The notes: generated from the sequence alone by a model not told the origin. Positions 36,743 through 45,422 are shown, numbered from the stretch's first letter. The stretch: DNA of 64,000 bases from Ruminococcus flavefaciens (GCA_023667315.1 JAMPAI010000001.1:304820-368819); one strand, 5' to 3'. Program-made: numbers and translations.

Positions 36743-37270
36743 ATGGAACGTATTGAATATTTGAAACAACAGGTGCGCGAGGTGCAGGATTTTCCCAAGG
36801 AAGGCATCCTGTTCCGCGATTTGACCACGCTCTTCAAAGATCCCCGTTCTATTGAACTGGCCACCGACCTGTTGGTGCAGCGCTATGCCGGAAAGGGAAT
36901 CACGAAAGTGGTGGGCATCGAGTCGAGAGGGTTCATCTTCGGCAGCATCCTGGCCTACAAGCTCAACGCGGGCTTCGTGCCGGTGCGCAAGAAGGGCAAA
37001 CTGCCCGCCGAGAAACTGTCTTACACCTATCAGCTGGAATATGGGGAAGACAGCATCGAGATCCATAAGGACGCGCTCAATCCCAAAGACAAGGTGCTGC
37101 TGCACGACGACCTGCTGGCCACCGGCGGAACCACGGTGGCGGCCCTGGAACTTATCAAACAGCTGGGGGTTACCGATATCAAGATCTGCTATCTACTGGA
37201 ACTGGACGCCTTGAAGGGCCGGACCAAGATAGGCCCCGACTACGAGGTGTTCTCGCTGCTTAAATACTAA
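36743..37270 (+). CDS. apt: Adenine phosphoribosyltransferase
   Basis: The 175-residue enzyme converts adenine and PRPP to AMP in purine salvage. The PRPP-binding motif VLLHDDLLATGGTT (about residues 116-129) and the N-terminal QDFPKEGILFRDLTTLF stretch are diagnostic, as is VVGIESRGFIFGS. The length is usual for the family. It converges with nadD: the TAA of apt and the TAG of nadD overlap, so the two genes share four bases. Confidence 0.97.
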   Translation: MERIEYLKQQVREVQDFPKEGILFRDLTTLFKDPRSIELATDLLVQRYAGKGITKVVGIESRGFIFGSILAYKLNAGFVPVRKKGKLPAEKLSYTYQLEYGEDSIEIHKDALNPKDKVLLHDDLLATGGTTVAALELIKQLGVTDIKICYLLELDALKGRTKIGPDYEVFSLLKY

Positions 37271-37860
37271 GGGATAAGGTTTTCGGGGTCGGGAACCTTC
37301 CAGGGCACGAGCCCCGAGACATCTTCTTTTTCCGCCATCATCTTCCGTATCTGCGTGGAAGATATATCCAGGAGCGGAAGATTTTCCAACACGTTTATTT
37401 TTTCGCCGAAACGCTCCAGAATCGGGTAGGCATCCGGTTTCGGGGCGTTTCCTTTTGTGTCTTTCCGCGGATACACGAGAATGCGGCAGAGGTTCATTAT
37501 TTCATCGACCGCCTTCCATCTGTGCAGTCCGGCCAGGTTGTCCTCTCCCATCAGGATAAGGAAGTCCGTGCCGGGATATTCGTGCTGCAGGTGGTTCAGG
37601 GTGTTTATCGTGTAGGAGGGTTTGGGCAGCTGCAGTTCGGCATCGCAGAAGCGAAGCGAAGGGTGGGGGTGAAGCGCCTCTTTCAACAGCCGCGCCCGCA
37701 CCTGTTCGCTCCAGAGGTTCAGGTCTTGCTTGAAGGGGTTTTGGGGCGAGAGCACGAACCACACTTCGGCCTTGTAGATTCGGGAAACGGCCTCCGCCAG
37801 CGCGATATGCCCGTTGTGCACGGGGTTGAACGACCCGAAGTAGAGGATGACGGTCGGCAT
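37267..37860 (-). CDS. nadD: Nicotinate-nucleotide adenylyltransferase
   Basis: The 197-residue enzyme joins ATP and nicotinate mononucleotide to give deamido-NAD. The nucleotidyltransferase motif GSFNPVHNGH (H15, H18) opens the protein and the ISSTQIRKM motif closes the active site. It is the last gene of a three-gene leftward operon after the coiled-coil protein and gmk, starting 15 bases after the gmk stop. The gmk-nadD order is common in Bacteroidetes. Confidence 0.96.
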   Translation of the reverse strand: MPTVILYFGSFNPVHNGHIALAEAVSRIYKAEVWFVLSPQNPFKQDLNLWSEQVRARLLKEALHPHPSLRFCDAELQLPKPSYTINTLNHLQHEYPGTDFLILMGEDNLAGLHRWKAVDEIMNLCRILVYPRKDTKGNAPKPDAYPILERFGEKINVLENLPLLDISSTQIRKMMAEKEDVSGLVPWKVPDPENLIP

Positions 37861-37875
37861 GCTTTCCGTCGTGGG

Positions 37876-38454
37876 TTAGATTTCTTTGGCGAGGAATGCC
37901 TCCACTAAGCGGCGGGTCTCGTCGATGGCCTGCTGCAGGTTGTCGTTCACCACGATACGGTCGAACAGGGGCGCCGATTTCATTTCCTCTTCGGCTTTGC
38001 CCACCCGTTTCCTTAGGCTTTCCTCGGTTTCGGTACCCCGCTTGCGCAGGCGGTTCTCGAGTTCCTGCAGGGAGGGCGGCGCCACGAAAACGGCCAGGGT
38101 GCGTTCGGGGAACTTGTGCTTTATGTTCAGACCGCCTTTCACGTCCACGTCGAACACCACGTGCCCGCCTGCGTTCCAGATCTTTTCCACCTCGCTCATC
38201 AATGTGCCGTAAAACTGGTTGGTATACACTTCCTCCCATTCGAGGAACTTGTCTTGGTCGCGGTAACGCTTGAATTCCTCCACCGAAAGGAAGTGGTAGT
38301 CCTTGCCGTCTTGTTCGCCGGGGCGCATGGCGCGCGAAGTGGCCGAAACCGAGAACTTCAGTTGCGGAAAATCCGACAGCAGCCGGTGTACGATCGTGGT
38401 CTTGCCCGAACCGGAGGGTGCGGAGAAGATAATGAGTTTGCCGTTGTGTTCCAT
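37876..38454 (-). CDS. gmk: Guanylate kinase
   Basis: The 192-residue enzyme phosphorylates GMP to GDP. The P-loop SAPSGSGKTT lies at residues 11-20. The GMP-binding region contains SVSATSRAMRPGEQDGKDYHF, and VVFDVDVKGG is also characteristic. It is the middle gene of the operon, 25 bases after the stop of the 342-residue protein and 15 bases before nadD. Confidence 0.97.
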   Translation of the reverse strand: MEHNGKLIIFSAPSGSGKTTIVHRLLSDFPQLKFSVSATSRAMRPGEQDGKDYHFLSVEEFKRYRDQDKFLEWEEVYTNQFYGTLMSEVEKIWNAGGHVVFDVDVKGGLNIKHKFPERTLAVFVAPPSLQELENRLRKRGTETEESLRKRVGKAEEEMKSAPLFDRIVVNDNLQQAIDETRRLVEAFLAKEI

Positions 38455-38479
38455 GGCTCGAAGATAATGAAAACCCGCA

Positions 38480-39508
38480 TTACGCCCATTGGGGGGCGCA
38501 GCCGAACTTCTTTTTTATGATGTCGGAAAGGGTGATGTAGGCCAGCGATTTCTCGTTCCAGGCGTACTTCTGCTGCAGGTTGCGCACCACTTCGTTCATG
38601 GCCGGGGTGTCTTGTGCATCTTCTAAGGCTTGCAGCATGTCGCCGTATTCCTTGATGTTGCCCTTAAACAGTTCGTTGATGAACAGGAACTTTTCGTTGA
38701 TGCCGATCAAGGATCGCAGGTCGTCGGAAGTCGGCTGGTGTGCGTCGTTTACGGTTTTGTTGCCTTTGAGCCTGTCCACCAGCGATTTGAGCGCGTTCTG
38801 GTCGGAGCAGATGGGCATCTGTCCGGTTTCCTTGAGTTTGGTGAAGATGTCGGAGCGCTGTTCCACCTGCTTCACCACCTTTTCGTCGGGCATGGCGGTG
38901 GAGAAAACCGCCACCTGCGACATATCCTGCTCGCCGGCATGGGCCTGCGCCATGGCGGTGAGGTTGGTTACGTAGGAGGTGGGCTCGTCGTCGGGGCGGG
39001 CGATGAAGTCGGACAGGTCGGGTTCGGGTATCTGCGCCTGCGGCTTCTCTTCCTCGGGTGCGGGAAAAACGGGTTCGAAGGCGGGAACGGTTTCGGCCAC
39101 TGGTTCGGCTTCAACCGCCATCGGTTCGGGCTTAGGTTCGGGTTCCGCTTCGGCTTCCGGTGCGGTGTTTGCCTGCGTGCTCCGGATGGGCAGCACATCG
39201 GCTTCGTCGGCAAGTTTTTCTTCGGGTTCCTGCCTGTGGCCGGCTTCGGGTTCTCCGGCCTCGAAATTGGCCAGCTTGCGTTTGAGTTCCTCCACCGAAT
39301 CCTTCATCTTGCGCACCGAGCTTTCGGGGCTTTCCAGTTCGGCCTTTTCTATTTCCTGCACTACTTGGAGCAGGTGTTCTATGTCGGATTTGAGGGTGTC
39401 TATGCCAACGCGGGTCACGGCGTTCGTGTCGGTAACCATATCTTCCACGTGCGCCACCACGTGGTCCAGACTATCGATAAGCTGCAGTTGCAATTCCTTG
39501 CTTTTCAT
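38480..39508 (-). CDS. Unknown coiled-coil protein upstream of gmk-nadD
   Basis: The 342-residue soluble protein has an amphipathic helical N-terminus (about residues 1-75), a Glu/Pro/Ala-rich low-complexity linker (about 80-165) and a compact C-terminal helical domain (about 220-335). The last of these includes DLRSLIGINEKFLFINELF and QQKYAWNEKSLAYITLSDII. No signal peptide is seen. I believe similar C-terminal domains occur in other Bacteroidetes hypothetical proteins, but I cannot name a family. Position as first gene before gmk and nadD suggests a housekeeping link; in many bacteria yicC occupies this place, and this is not YicC. Confidence 0.75.
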   Translation of the reverse strand: MKSKELQLQLIDSLDHVVAHVEDMVTDTNAVTRVGIDTLKSDIEHLLQVVQEIEKAELESPESSVRKMKDSVEELKRKLANFEAGEPEAGHRQEPEEKLADEADVLPIRSTQANTAPEAEAEPEPKPEPMAVEAEPVAETVPAFEPVFPAPEEEKPQAQIPEPDLSDFIARPDDEPTSYVTNLTAMAQAHAGEQDMSQVAVFSTAMPDEKVVKQVEQRSDIFTKLKETGQMPICSDQNALKSLVDRLKGNKTVNDAHQPTSDDLRSLIGINEKFLFINELFKGNIKEYGDMLQALEDAQDTPAMNEVVRNLQQKYAWNEKSLAYITLSDIIKKKFGCAPQWA

Positions 39509-39547
39509 GAGAAAACAAATTAGTATTCCGCATCCACAAATTAATTG

Positions 39548-39555
39548 TAAATTCG
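39548..39555 (+). promoter_or_regulatory. Candidate -7 box of tdk
   Basis: TAAATTCG, the same octamer found upstream of ferritin, lies 57 bases before the tdk ATG. Confidence 0.4.
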
Positions 39556-39612
39556 CAATCGTTCCGTGCGTTCCCGTTTTTAGTTTTAAACATTAAAGAG
39601 TTAACAGAAACC

Positions 39613-40194
39613 ATGTATTTCGACGGTTCGGATTGGGTGCATCGGCCTGCGGGCGGCATCGAGGTGATTTGCGGCTCCATGTTCTCGGGCAAGACCGAGG
39701 AACTGATACGCCGCCTGAAACGTGCCCGCTTCGCCCGTCAGAAGGTGGAGATCTTCAAGCCGGCCATCGATACGCGCTACGATGTGGTGCGGGTGGTTTC
39801 GCACGACGAGAAGGCGGTGGACTCGATGCCGGTGCAGAGCGCGGCCGAAATCCTGCTGCACCTGAGCGATGCCGAGGTGGTGGCCATCGACGAGGCGCAG
39901 TTCTTCGACGCCGATATCGTGGATGTGTGCAGCCGTCTGGCCAACCAGGGGATACGGGTTATCGTGGCGGGGCTGGACATGGACTACGAGGGCAAGCCTT
40001 TCGGCCCGATGCCGGCGCTGATGGCCATCGCCGAGTCGGTAACCAAGGTGCATGCGGTCTGCGTGCATTGCGGCAATCCCGCCCAATACTCCCACCGTTT
40101 TTCGGGCAGTCGCAACCTGGTGCAGTTGGGCGAGACCGAATCTTACGAACCCCTTTGCCGTGCCTGCTACCTCAAGGCCACGGGCGGAAAATAA
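39613..40194 (+). CDS. tdk: Thymidine kinase
   Basis: The 193-residue type II thymidine kinase phosphorylates thymidine with ATP in pyrimidine salvage. The P-loop [10 protein letters not shown] lies at residues 21-30. IDEAQFFD is the Walker B-like motif carrying the general base. The zinc-binding pairs CVHC and CRAC lie in the lasso region near the C-terminus. It is monocistronic and ends at a strong bidirectional terminator. Confidence 0.97.
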   Translation: MYFDGSDWVHRPAGGIEVICGSMFSGKTEELIRRLKRARFARQKVEIFKPAIDTRYDVVRVVSHDEKAVDSMPVQSAAEILLHLSDAEVVAIDEAQFFDADIVDVCSRLANQGIRVIVAGLDMDYEGKPFGPMPALMAIAESVTKVHAVCVHCGNPAQYSHRFSGSRNLVQLGETESYEPLCRACYLKATGGK

Positions 40195-40240
40195 GGGTGA
40201 AATCCTTGCATTGCCTTGAATATCGATAGGGCTTTACGGC

Positions 40241-40274
40241 AAAAAAGGCGGCTGAATCTTCAGCCGCCTTTTTT
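40241..40274. terminator. Bidirectional terminator between tdk and the M13 peptidase
   Basis: A perfect stem, with GGCGGCTGAA paired to TTCAGCCGCC, is flanked by six A and six T residues, so it works in both directions. Confidence 0.92.
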
Positions 40275-40293
40275 GTATTGTCTGCGAGAAACA

Positions 40294-42321
40294 CTACCAG
40301 ATGTGGGCGCGTTTTTCGGGAGCCAGCCACATGGGGTCGCCTTCGTTGATGTCGAAAGCTTCGAGGAATGCATCCACGTGGGGCAGCGTGCCGTTTACAC
40401 GCCATTTGCCGAGCGAGTGAACGTCGAGCATCGTGAGACGCTTGATTTCTTCGTCGCGGATATTGGAAGCCCAAAGGGTGGCGTACGACAGGAAGAAGCG
40501 CTGGGCGGGCGTGAATCCGTCGATATCGCCTTCGGGCTTTTCCTGCAGGGCTTTCTGCAGGGCGGCGAACGAAACGTTCAGACCGCCGTTGTCGGCGATG
40601 TTTTCGCCCAAGGTAAGCGAACCGTTGGCCATGATGCCGGGGAACACCTCGATGTTGTTGAAGTGGTCAACCAGCAGTTGGGCGCGGGCTTCGAAGTTCT
40701 TGGCGTCTTCTTCCTGCCACCAGTCGTTGAGGTTGCCTTCCTTGTCGAAGAGGCGGCCCTTGTCGTCGAAACCGTGCGAGAGCTCGTGGGCGATCACCAC
40801 GCCGATACCGCCGTAGTTGATGGCGTCATCGCCGTTGGCATAGAAGAAGGGCGGTTGCAGGATGGCGGCCGGGAAGCAGATTTCGTTGGTGGTGGGGTTG
40901 TAGTAGGCGTTCACGATCTGGGGCGTCATCTGCCATTCGTCGCGGTCCACCGGCTTGCCCAGTTTGTCGAGCATGTGGCGGGTTTCGAACAGGGAGTAGC
41001 GCTTCACGTTGTCCCAGTAGCTGTCGTCCTTTATCTCGAGCGCCGAGTAATCGCGCCATTTGTCGGGATATCCCACCTTGACCAGGATGGCGTCTAATTT
41101 TTCCTGACCCTTTGCCTTGGTTTCGTCGCTCATCCAGGTGTTGGCGGCCATGCGTTCGCCCATCGCGAAACGGATGTTGTCCACCAGTTTGGTGATGCGC
41201 TGTTTGGCGGCGGCCGGGAAGTACTTTTCTACATAGAGCTTGCCCACGGCTTCGCCCAACATGCTGTTGACCGCGCTCACGCAGCGTTTCCAGCGGGGTT
41301 TCATTTCGGTCTGACCCGACATTACCTTGCCGTAGAAGTCGAAGTTGGCCTGGTTCAGTTCGTCGCTCAAGTCGCCGGCGGCCGAGTTGATGATGTTCCA
41401 TTCAAAGTAGGCCTTCATCGTTTCCAGGTCGGCATTGGCGTAGATCTTGCCCATGCCTTTCATAAAGTCCACCTGACCGGCGGAGAGTTCAGTAACTTCA
41501 AAATCGGGCGAGATGTTCTTCAGGTAGGCGTTCCAGTCGATTTCGGGAACGAGTTTCTGGAATTCGGCCACCGTCATCTTGTTGTAGCTGGCGTGCGGGT
41601 CGCGCAGCAGCACGCGGTCGTACTGCACCTTGGCCAGTTCCTTTTCGAGTTTGAGCACCTTCTGCGTCTTGGCGGCGGCGTCTTCCTTGGAGAAACCGCA
41701 GAGTTCGAACATACGCTGAACGTGCGCCTGATAGGCTTCGAAGATGGCCTTGTGATCTTTTTCCAGATAGTAGTCGCGGTCGGGCAGACCGGTGCCGGCC
41801 TGGTAGAACTGGAACAGGTTCTGCTTGCTGTTGCCGGGGTCGGAAGCCACATAGAACGCAAAGAAGGGATTGGCGATGCTCAGGTGCATGCGGCACATCA
41901 GGTCGAAGGCTTCTTCCTTGTTGGTTAAAGCGGCCACGGCGGCCAGGTCTTCCTTGATGGGTTCGATGCCCTGGGCGTTTCGTTTGGCCGAGTCCATGGC
42001 GATATTGAAGAGGGTTCCGATCTGGAGGGCTTCACCTTTGGCGCCCTTTACGTTGGCGGCCAGGTTTTCGATCAGGCTCTTGATCTGTTCCTGATTGTCT
42101 TCGCCCAACTTGTCGAACGCGCCGTAACGCGAGTATTCGCCGGTAAGCGGGTGCTGTTCCATCCAGCCGCCGCAAGCGTACTGGTAGAAGTTCTGCTTGG
42201 GATTCACCGTGGTGTCTAAGTTAGACAAATCCAGAGATTGCATGTTTTCCACTTTTTGGGGTGTACACGACACTCCCCATACCAGCAAGGCGGCAAGGGG
42301 AATCAGACACAGTTTTTTCAT
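40294..42321 (-). CDS. pepO: M13-family metallopeptidase (PepO/neprilysin-like)
   Basis: The 675-residue protein has a lipoprotein-type signal (WGVSC, lipid-attachment C19). Zinc ligands lie in VIAHELSHGFDD (HExxH near residue 508) and in GENIADNGGL, which supplies the third ligand. NAYYNPTTNEICFPAAILQ is the substrate-binding strand, and the family C-terminus KRAHIW is intact. Such enzymes cleave oligopeptides up to about 40 residues, here probably in the periplasm or at the outer membrane. It is transcribed alone, with a TACCTTTG box 57 bases upstream. Confidence 0.95.
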   Translation of the reverse strand: MKKLCLIPLAALLVWGVSCTPQKVENMQSLDLSNLDTTVNPKQNFYQYACGGWMEQHPLTGEYSRYGAFDKLGEDNQEQIKSLIENLAANVKGAKGEALQIGTLFNIAMDSAKRNAQGIEPIKEDLAAVAALTNKEEAFDLMCRMHLSIANPFFAFYVASDPGNSKQNLFQFYQAGTGLPDRDYYLEKDHKAIFEAYQAHVQRMFELCGFSKEDAAAKTQKVLKLEKELAKVQYDRVLLRDPHASYNKMTVAEFQKLVPEIDWNAYLKNISPDFEVTELSAGQVDFMKGMGKIYANADLETMKAYFEWNIINSAAGDLSDELNQANFDFYGKVMSGQTEMKPRWKRCVSAVNSMLGEAVGKLYVEKYFPAAAKQRITKLVDNIRFAMGERMAANTWMSDETKAKGQEKLDAILVKVGYPDKWRDYSALEIKDDSYWDNVKRYSLFETRHMLDKLGKPVDRDEWQMTPQIVNAYYNPTTNEICFPAAILQPPFFYANGDDAINYGGIGVVIAHELSHGFDDKGRLFDKEGNLNDWWQEEDAKNFEARAQLLVDHFNNIEVFPGIMANGSLTLGENIADNGGLNVSFAALQKALQEKPEGDIDGFTPAQRFFLSYATLWASNIRDEEIKRLTMLDVHSLGKWRVNGTLPHVDAFLEAFDINEGDPMWLAPEKRAHIW

Positions 42322-42378
42322 ATCGTTAGGTGTTTTTGTTTCTTTGATACGCCTCTACCTGAGGCGCGTAAAGGCTTG

Positions 42379-42386
42379 CAAAGGTA
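42379..42386 (-). promoter_or_regulatory. -7 box of the M13 peptidase gene
   Basis: The minus strand reads TACCTTTG, an exact consensus match, just after the stop of the upstream gene. Confidence 0.5.
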
Positions 42387-42396
42387 GTAAAAATGC

Positions 42397-44139
42397 CTAT
42401 AAGGAAAGCGACTTCCCGATTTGTTTTTCGGAGGTGAACCGCCAGACCGATTCTTCCGCTTTGCCGGCATCCCTTACGTTCAGCACCGCTTCCCCGCCTC
42501 CGATGTCGAGTTGTCCGTGGGCTTCGGGATAGCGGAATTTAAGGATATTGAACAGCAGGATGGCTTTCTCGATGCCGTCGCCGCGCTTAAAGTTCCATAC
42601 TTCGTCGGGTTGTGCCAGACGGTTCCCCTCGTAGATCGACTGGTCGGGAAATCCGCCGATGGTTTCTGCAAGCTGTTCCACGCTAAGGTTCTCCGCACCC
42701 AGGCAGCAAACGGGATTGCGCTCGAAAGCGGCCTTGAGGAAGGGGCGCCAGTCGGTGGCGTCCATGTCGCGCCACGCGTAGAGGCTCAACACGGCCAGGC
42801 TGTGCCCTTCTTCGGCCTTTTGGCGCAGGTAGCCGCAAATCTGCTCGCGGCTCTGGTCGGGCGTTACGCTCAGTTCGGGATGGCTCGTGAACTCTTTTTG
42901 GGCGGCGTCCGGCAAGCGGGGCGTAATCTTTAGGAACGCGCCCAGTTCCTGAATCATCTTTTGTTTGTCCACGCAGCACTGCCCTTGCAGCATCTGCGAG
43001 AAGAAACCGGTAAGGCTTCCGAAGCTTTGGTTGGGATGGGCGCCGAGGTATTCCTCAATCTCGTTGATCAGGATGCGGTCTTTTATCGGTGAGAGCGAGA
43101 AACACTGGCTGTCCATTTCTTCGATCAGGGCGGCGCGGCTTTCGTTGTCGAAGCGGTTCTTGCTTGAACGCTGGGTATTGAAGATGCAGTTGAGCGGAAT
43201 GTAACATTCGCGCCCGTTGCGGATGTGGCGGTATTGGAAACAACTCCAGTAGCATTCGCGGCTGTAGAGGAAATTGGCGAAATACTCGAAGTTGATTCCG
43301 GCCTCTAAGTAATGGCTGAAGCTTTTCTTGAAATAGTCGAACCTTTCGGGTTTCATGTCCGCTTCCTTATAGAACGTGTGCACCACGCCGCTGAGGTGCG
43401 ACACAATCGTGATCCGTTCGTTCTCGATGCTCCGCCTTGCCTTGGCCGAGAGTTCGGTGCCGTTGTACCACATCTTCTTGGTGACGATGCGGCGGTTGTT
43501 GGTGATGAACCCGTCTTTTTCGGCAATGAAGTTCTGGGAATGCAGAGGGGTGGCGATCATAAAGATGTTGTCGAGCGGAACGCGCCCCACCACGAACAGC
43601 GCGGCCACATAGAGCGCCGACAGCGACACGCATTCGCCCGCTCCCGTGGTGTATCCCTCCTTGAAGCGGAAGGCGTCCATGGCTTCCACCGTTTCGGTTT
43701 TCCAGTAAGGCACGATGTCGGAATCGTATTTATCCAGGCCGAAATGCCGGCGGATATCCACGTCGTAATAGTATTTGTCGCCCTCGTAGCCGAAAAGCGC
43801 GTTCGACTGCGCCAAGGCCGCCGGGTCGATAAAGGCGTTGAATCGTTTCAGCTCCTTTTCTTTGGTGGTGAGCCCCCAGGTCTCCAAGTCGAGGTTGAAC
43901 ACATAGTGGTCCATTACATATTGCCGGATGCGGTTTATCTTGTAGCTGAGCGATTTTCTCTCGATGCCCTCGAACCATTTCTCCTCGCGCCATTTCCACA
44001 GCACGGGCGACATGATGTTGGCCAGCACCAGCGCGTACATCAGTTCGGGAAAGATAAAGATCTCCATGTCGGAAAGGCTGGACGCACTCGAATACAGTTC
44101 CAGTTCCTTTTCATTCTTGGGCGAAAAGCGGTTTTGCAT
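42397..44139 (-). CDS. Unknown protein with transglutaminase-like Cys/His site
   Basis: The 580-residue protein has no signal peptide or clear membrane helix. I do not recognise it as a named family. The segment around GAGECVSLSALYVAALF places a Cys (C170) at the start of a hydrophobic helix. PLHSQNF supplies a His (H200) 30 residues later, and D209 follows. This is the order and rough spacing of the transglutaminase-like Cys-His-Asp triad. The rest is helical, with Cys residues near the C-terminal third (RNPVCCLGAENL). It starts only 2 bases after the stop of the LD-carboxypeptidase gene, so the two are co-transcribed. A thiol peptidase or amidase acting on peptide substrates is a reasonable hypothesis, unproven. 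Confidence 0.6.
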   Translation of the reverse strand: MQNRFSPKNEKELELYSSASSLSDMEIFIFPELMYALVLANIMSPVLWKWREEKWFEGIERKSLSYKINRIRQYVMDHYVFNLDLETWGLTTKEKELKRFNAFIDPAALAQSNALFGYEGDKYYYDVDIRRHFGLDKYDSDIVPYWKTETVEAMDAFRFKEGYTTGAGECVSLSALYVAALFVVGRVPLDNIFMIATPLHSQNFIAEKDGFITNNRRIVTKKMWYNGTELSAKARRSIENERITIVSHLSGVVHTFYKEADMKPERFDYFKKSFSHYLEAGINFEYFANFLYSRECYWSCFQYRHIRNGRECYIPLNCIFNTQRSSKNRFDNESRAALIEEMDSQCFSLSPIKDRILINEIEEYLGAHPNQSFGSLTGFFSQMLQGQCCVDKQKMIQELGAFLKITPRLPDAAQKEFTSHPELSVTPDQSREQICGYLRQKAEEGHSLAVLSLYAWRDMDATDWRPFLKAAFERNPVCCLGAENLSVEQLAETIGGFPDQSIYEGNRLAQPDEVWNFKRGDGIEKAILLFNILKFRYPEAHGQLDIGGGEAVLNVRDAGKAEESVWRFTSEKQIGKSLSL

Positions 44140-44141
44140 GG

Positions 44142-45077
44142 CTAAACGTAAAATGTAAGTTGCGATGTGGTCTGCGCCGAGTTTTCCACGTCCAGGCAGG
44201 CGGGAATACCCATGTAGAGGGCGCGGTTAAAGGGTACGTGTCCCGCCGGGAACCCGTAGCAGACGGGGTAGCCGTAGGGGGCGGCGTAACTGCTTATGAT
44301 TTCCCATACGTCGCGGGTGTAGGGATGCGCGCCTTTCTTTATCTGCGTGAACGTGCCCACGATAAGCCCGGAAATGCGCTCGAACCAGCCGCCGCGTTCC
44401 AGGTTCATCATCATGCGGTCGATATGGTAGTCGAATTCGTCGAGGTCTTCGATAAAGAGGATCTTGCCCGTGGGGTCGATGTCGGTGGGCGTGCCGCGCA
44501 GGCTATATAATATGGAGAGGTTGCCGCCGATAAGGGGGGCGGTTACGCTGCCGGGGCGGTTCAGGAACTGGTTGCGGAACCTGTGCACGAGGCTCTCGCC
44601 GAAAAGGGCTTTCCTGAGCGAGCCCACGGAGGCTTCGTAGTCGGGATTCTCTACGGAAGGGTAGGTCTGCGGCATGCACGAATGCAGGGAGGCCACGCCT
44701 AAGTTCTGCTGCAAATGCGAAAGCAGCACGGTAATGTCGCTGAAGCCCACGATCCATTTAGGATGCTGCATGAATGCGGTAAAGTCGAGGCGGTCGATGA
44801 GGCGTACCGAGCCGTAGCCTCCCCGCGTGCAGATAACGGCGTGGATTTCGGGATTGTCCAAGGCGGCCTGCAGGTCTTCCAGACGTTCGGCATCGGTGCC
44901 AGCGAACGGCCCGAAATTCTTCAGCACATTGGCGCCTACCTCTACCTGCAAGCCCCAGGAAGTGAGTACGCTCAACCCGCGTTCCAGACAGGCCGGCTCG
45001 ATGCAGCCGGCAGGCGACACCAACGCCACTTTCTGCCCCTTTTCCAAAAACGGAGGAATTTGAATACTGGAAAGCAT
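44142..45077 (-). CDS. LD-carboxypeptidase (S66 family)
   Basis: The 311-residue enzyme has the S66 catalytic triad: S113 in GFSDITVLL, E210 in LFIEDLDEFDYH and H280 in GFPAGH. The ICTRGGYGSVRL motif is typical. Members remove the terminal D-Ala from L,D-bonded murein tetrapeptides during peptidoglycan recycling; a MccF-like subgroup instead cleaves microcin C-type compounds. No signal peptide is present, so it acts in the cytoplasm. It is the first gene of a two-gene operon with the transglutaminase-like protein. A NlpC/P60 peptidase gene lies beyond the two tRNA genes. Confidence 0.92.
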   Translation of the reverse strand: MLSSIQIPPFLEKGQKVALVSPAGCIEPACLERGLSVLTSWGLQVEVGANVLKNFGPFAGTDAERLEDLQAALDNPEIHAVICTRGGYGSVRLIDRLDFTAFMQHPKWIVGFSDITVLLSHLQQNLGVASLHSCMPQTYPSVENPDYEASVGSLRKALFGESLVHRFRNQFLNRPGSVTAPLIGGNLSILYSLRGTPTDIDPTGKILFIEDLDEFDYHIDRMMMNLERGGWFERISGLIVGTFTQIKKGAHPYTRDVWEIISSYAAPYGYPVCYGFPAGHVPFNRALYMGIPACLDVENSAQTTSQLTFYV

Positions 45078-45081
45078 GGGG

Positions 45082-45089
45082 TAAAGTTA
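45082..45089 (-). promoter_or_regulatory. Candidate -7 box of the LD-carboxypeptidase operon
   Basis: The minus strand reads TAACTTTA, one base from TAnnTTTG, and ends 4 bases before the ATG. This would give a leaderless message. Confidence 0.35.
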
Positions 45090-45112
45090 AAGAAAAATCT
45101 GCAAGGAACGTA

Positions 45113-45143
45113 TTTGCTGTTTTGATAAAAAGTAGTATCTTTG
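45113..45143 (+). promoter_or_regulatory. Promoter of the tRNA-Leu pair
   Basis: TTTG at 45113-45116, a 19-base gap and TATCTTTG at 45136-45143 match both elements of the Bacteroidetes consensus. The first tRNA starts 11 bases later. Confidence 0.8.
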
Positions 45144-45153
45144 CACCCCTGTT

Positions 45154-45237
45154 GCCCAGGTGGCGGAATTGGTAGACGCGCTACTTTGAGGGGGTAGTGT
45201 CGGTTTCGACGTGCAAGTTCGAGTCTTGTTCTGGGCA
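45154..45237 (+). tRNA. tRNA-Leu (anticodon GAG)
   Basis: This 84-base class II tRNA has a long variable arm. The acceptor stem is GCCCAGG with TCTGGGC (one G-U pair) and discriminator A. The anticodon stem CTACT/GGTAG encloses the loop TTGAGGG, giving GAG, which reads CUC and CUU. The T-loop is TTCGAGT. The CCA end is not encoded. Confidence 0.95.
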
Positions 45238-45275
45238 CAAAAAAAATATCAGCTAAGGGTCTTCGGCTCTTAACT

Positions 45276-45359
45276 GCCCAAATGGCGGAATTGGTAGACG
45301 CGCTAGTTTCAGGGACTAGTTCCAGCAATGGAGTGCAAGTTCGAGTCTTGTTTTGGGCA
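45276..45359 (+). tRNA. tRNA-Leu (anticodon CAG)
   Basis: This 84-base class II tRNA lies 38 bases after the first and is probably cut from the same transcript. The acceptor stem GCCCAAA/TTTGGGC is perfect and the discriminator is A. The stem CTAGT/ACTAG encloses TTCAGGG, giving CAG, which reads CUG. The D-arm is identical to that of the first copy, and the T-arm also matches in most positions, so the pair probably arose by duplication. Confidence 0.95.
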
Positions 45360-45367
45360 CTAAAAAA

Positions 45368-45398
45368 GGCGGTCAGCTCATAGAGTTGACCGCCTTTT
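45368..45398. terminator. Bidirectional terminator of the tRNA-Leu pair
   Basis: GGCGGTCA pairs with TGACCGCC, extended inward by a G-U and a CTC/GAG pair. A-rich sequence precedes it and TTTT follows. On the minus strand it follows the NlpC/P60 gene. Confidence 0.85.
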
Positions 45399-45422
45399 AC
45401 TTTATTTGCCCCCTTCAGGCGG

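Noticed and set aside
44972-45328. A 118-codon minus-strand frame crossing the first tRNA-Leu gene
   Set aside because: It overlaps a complete tRNA-Leu, part of the second, and the LD-carboxypeptidase start in another frame.
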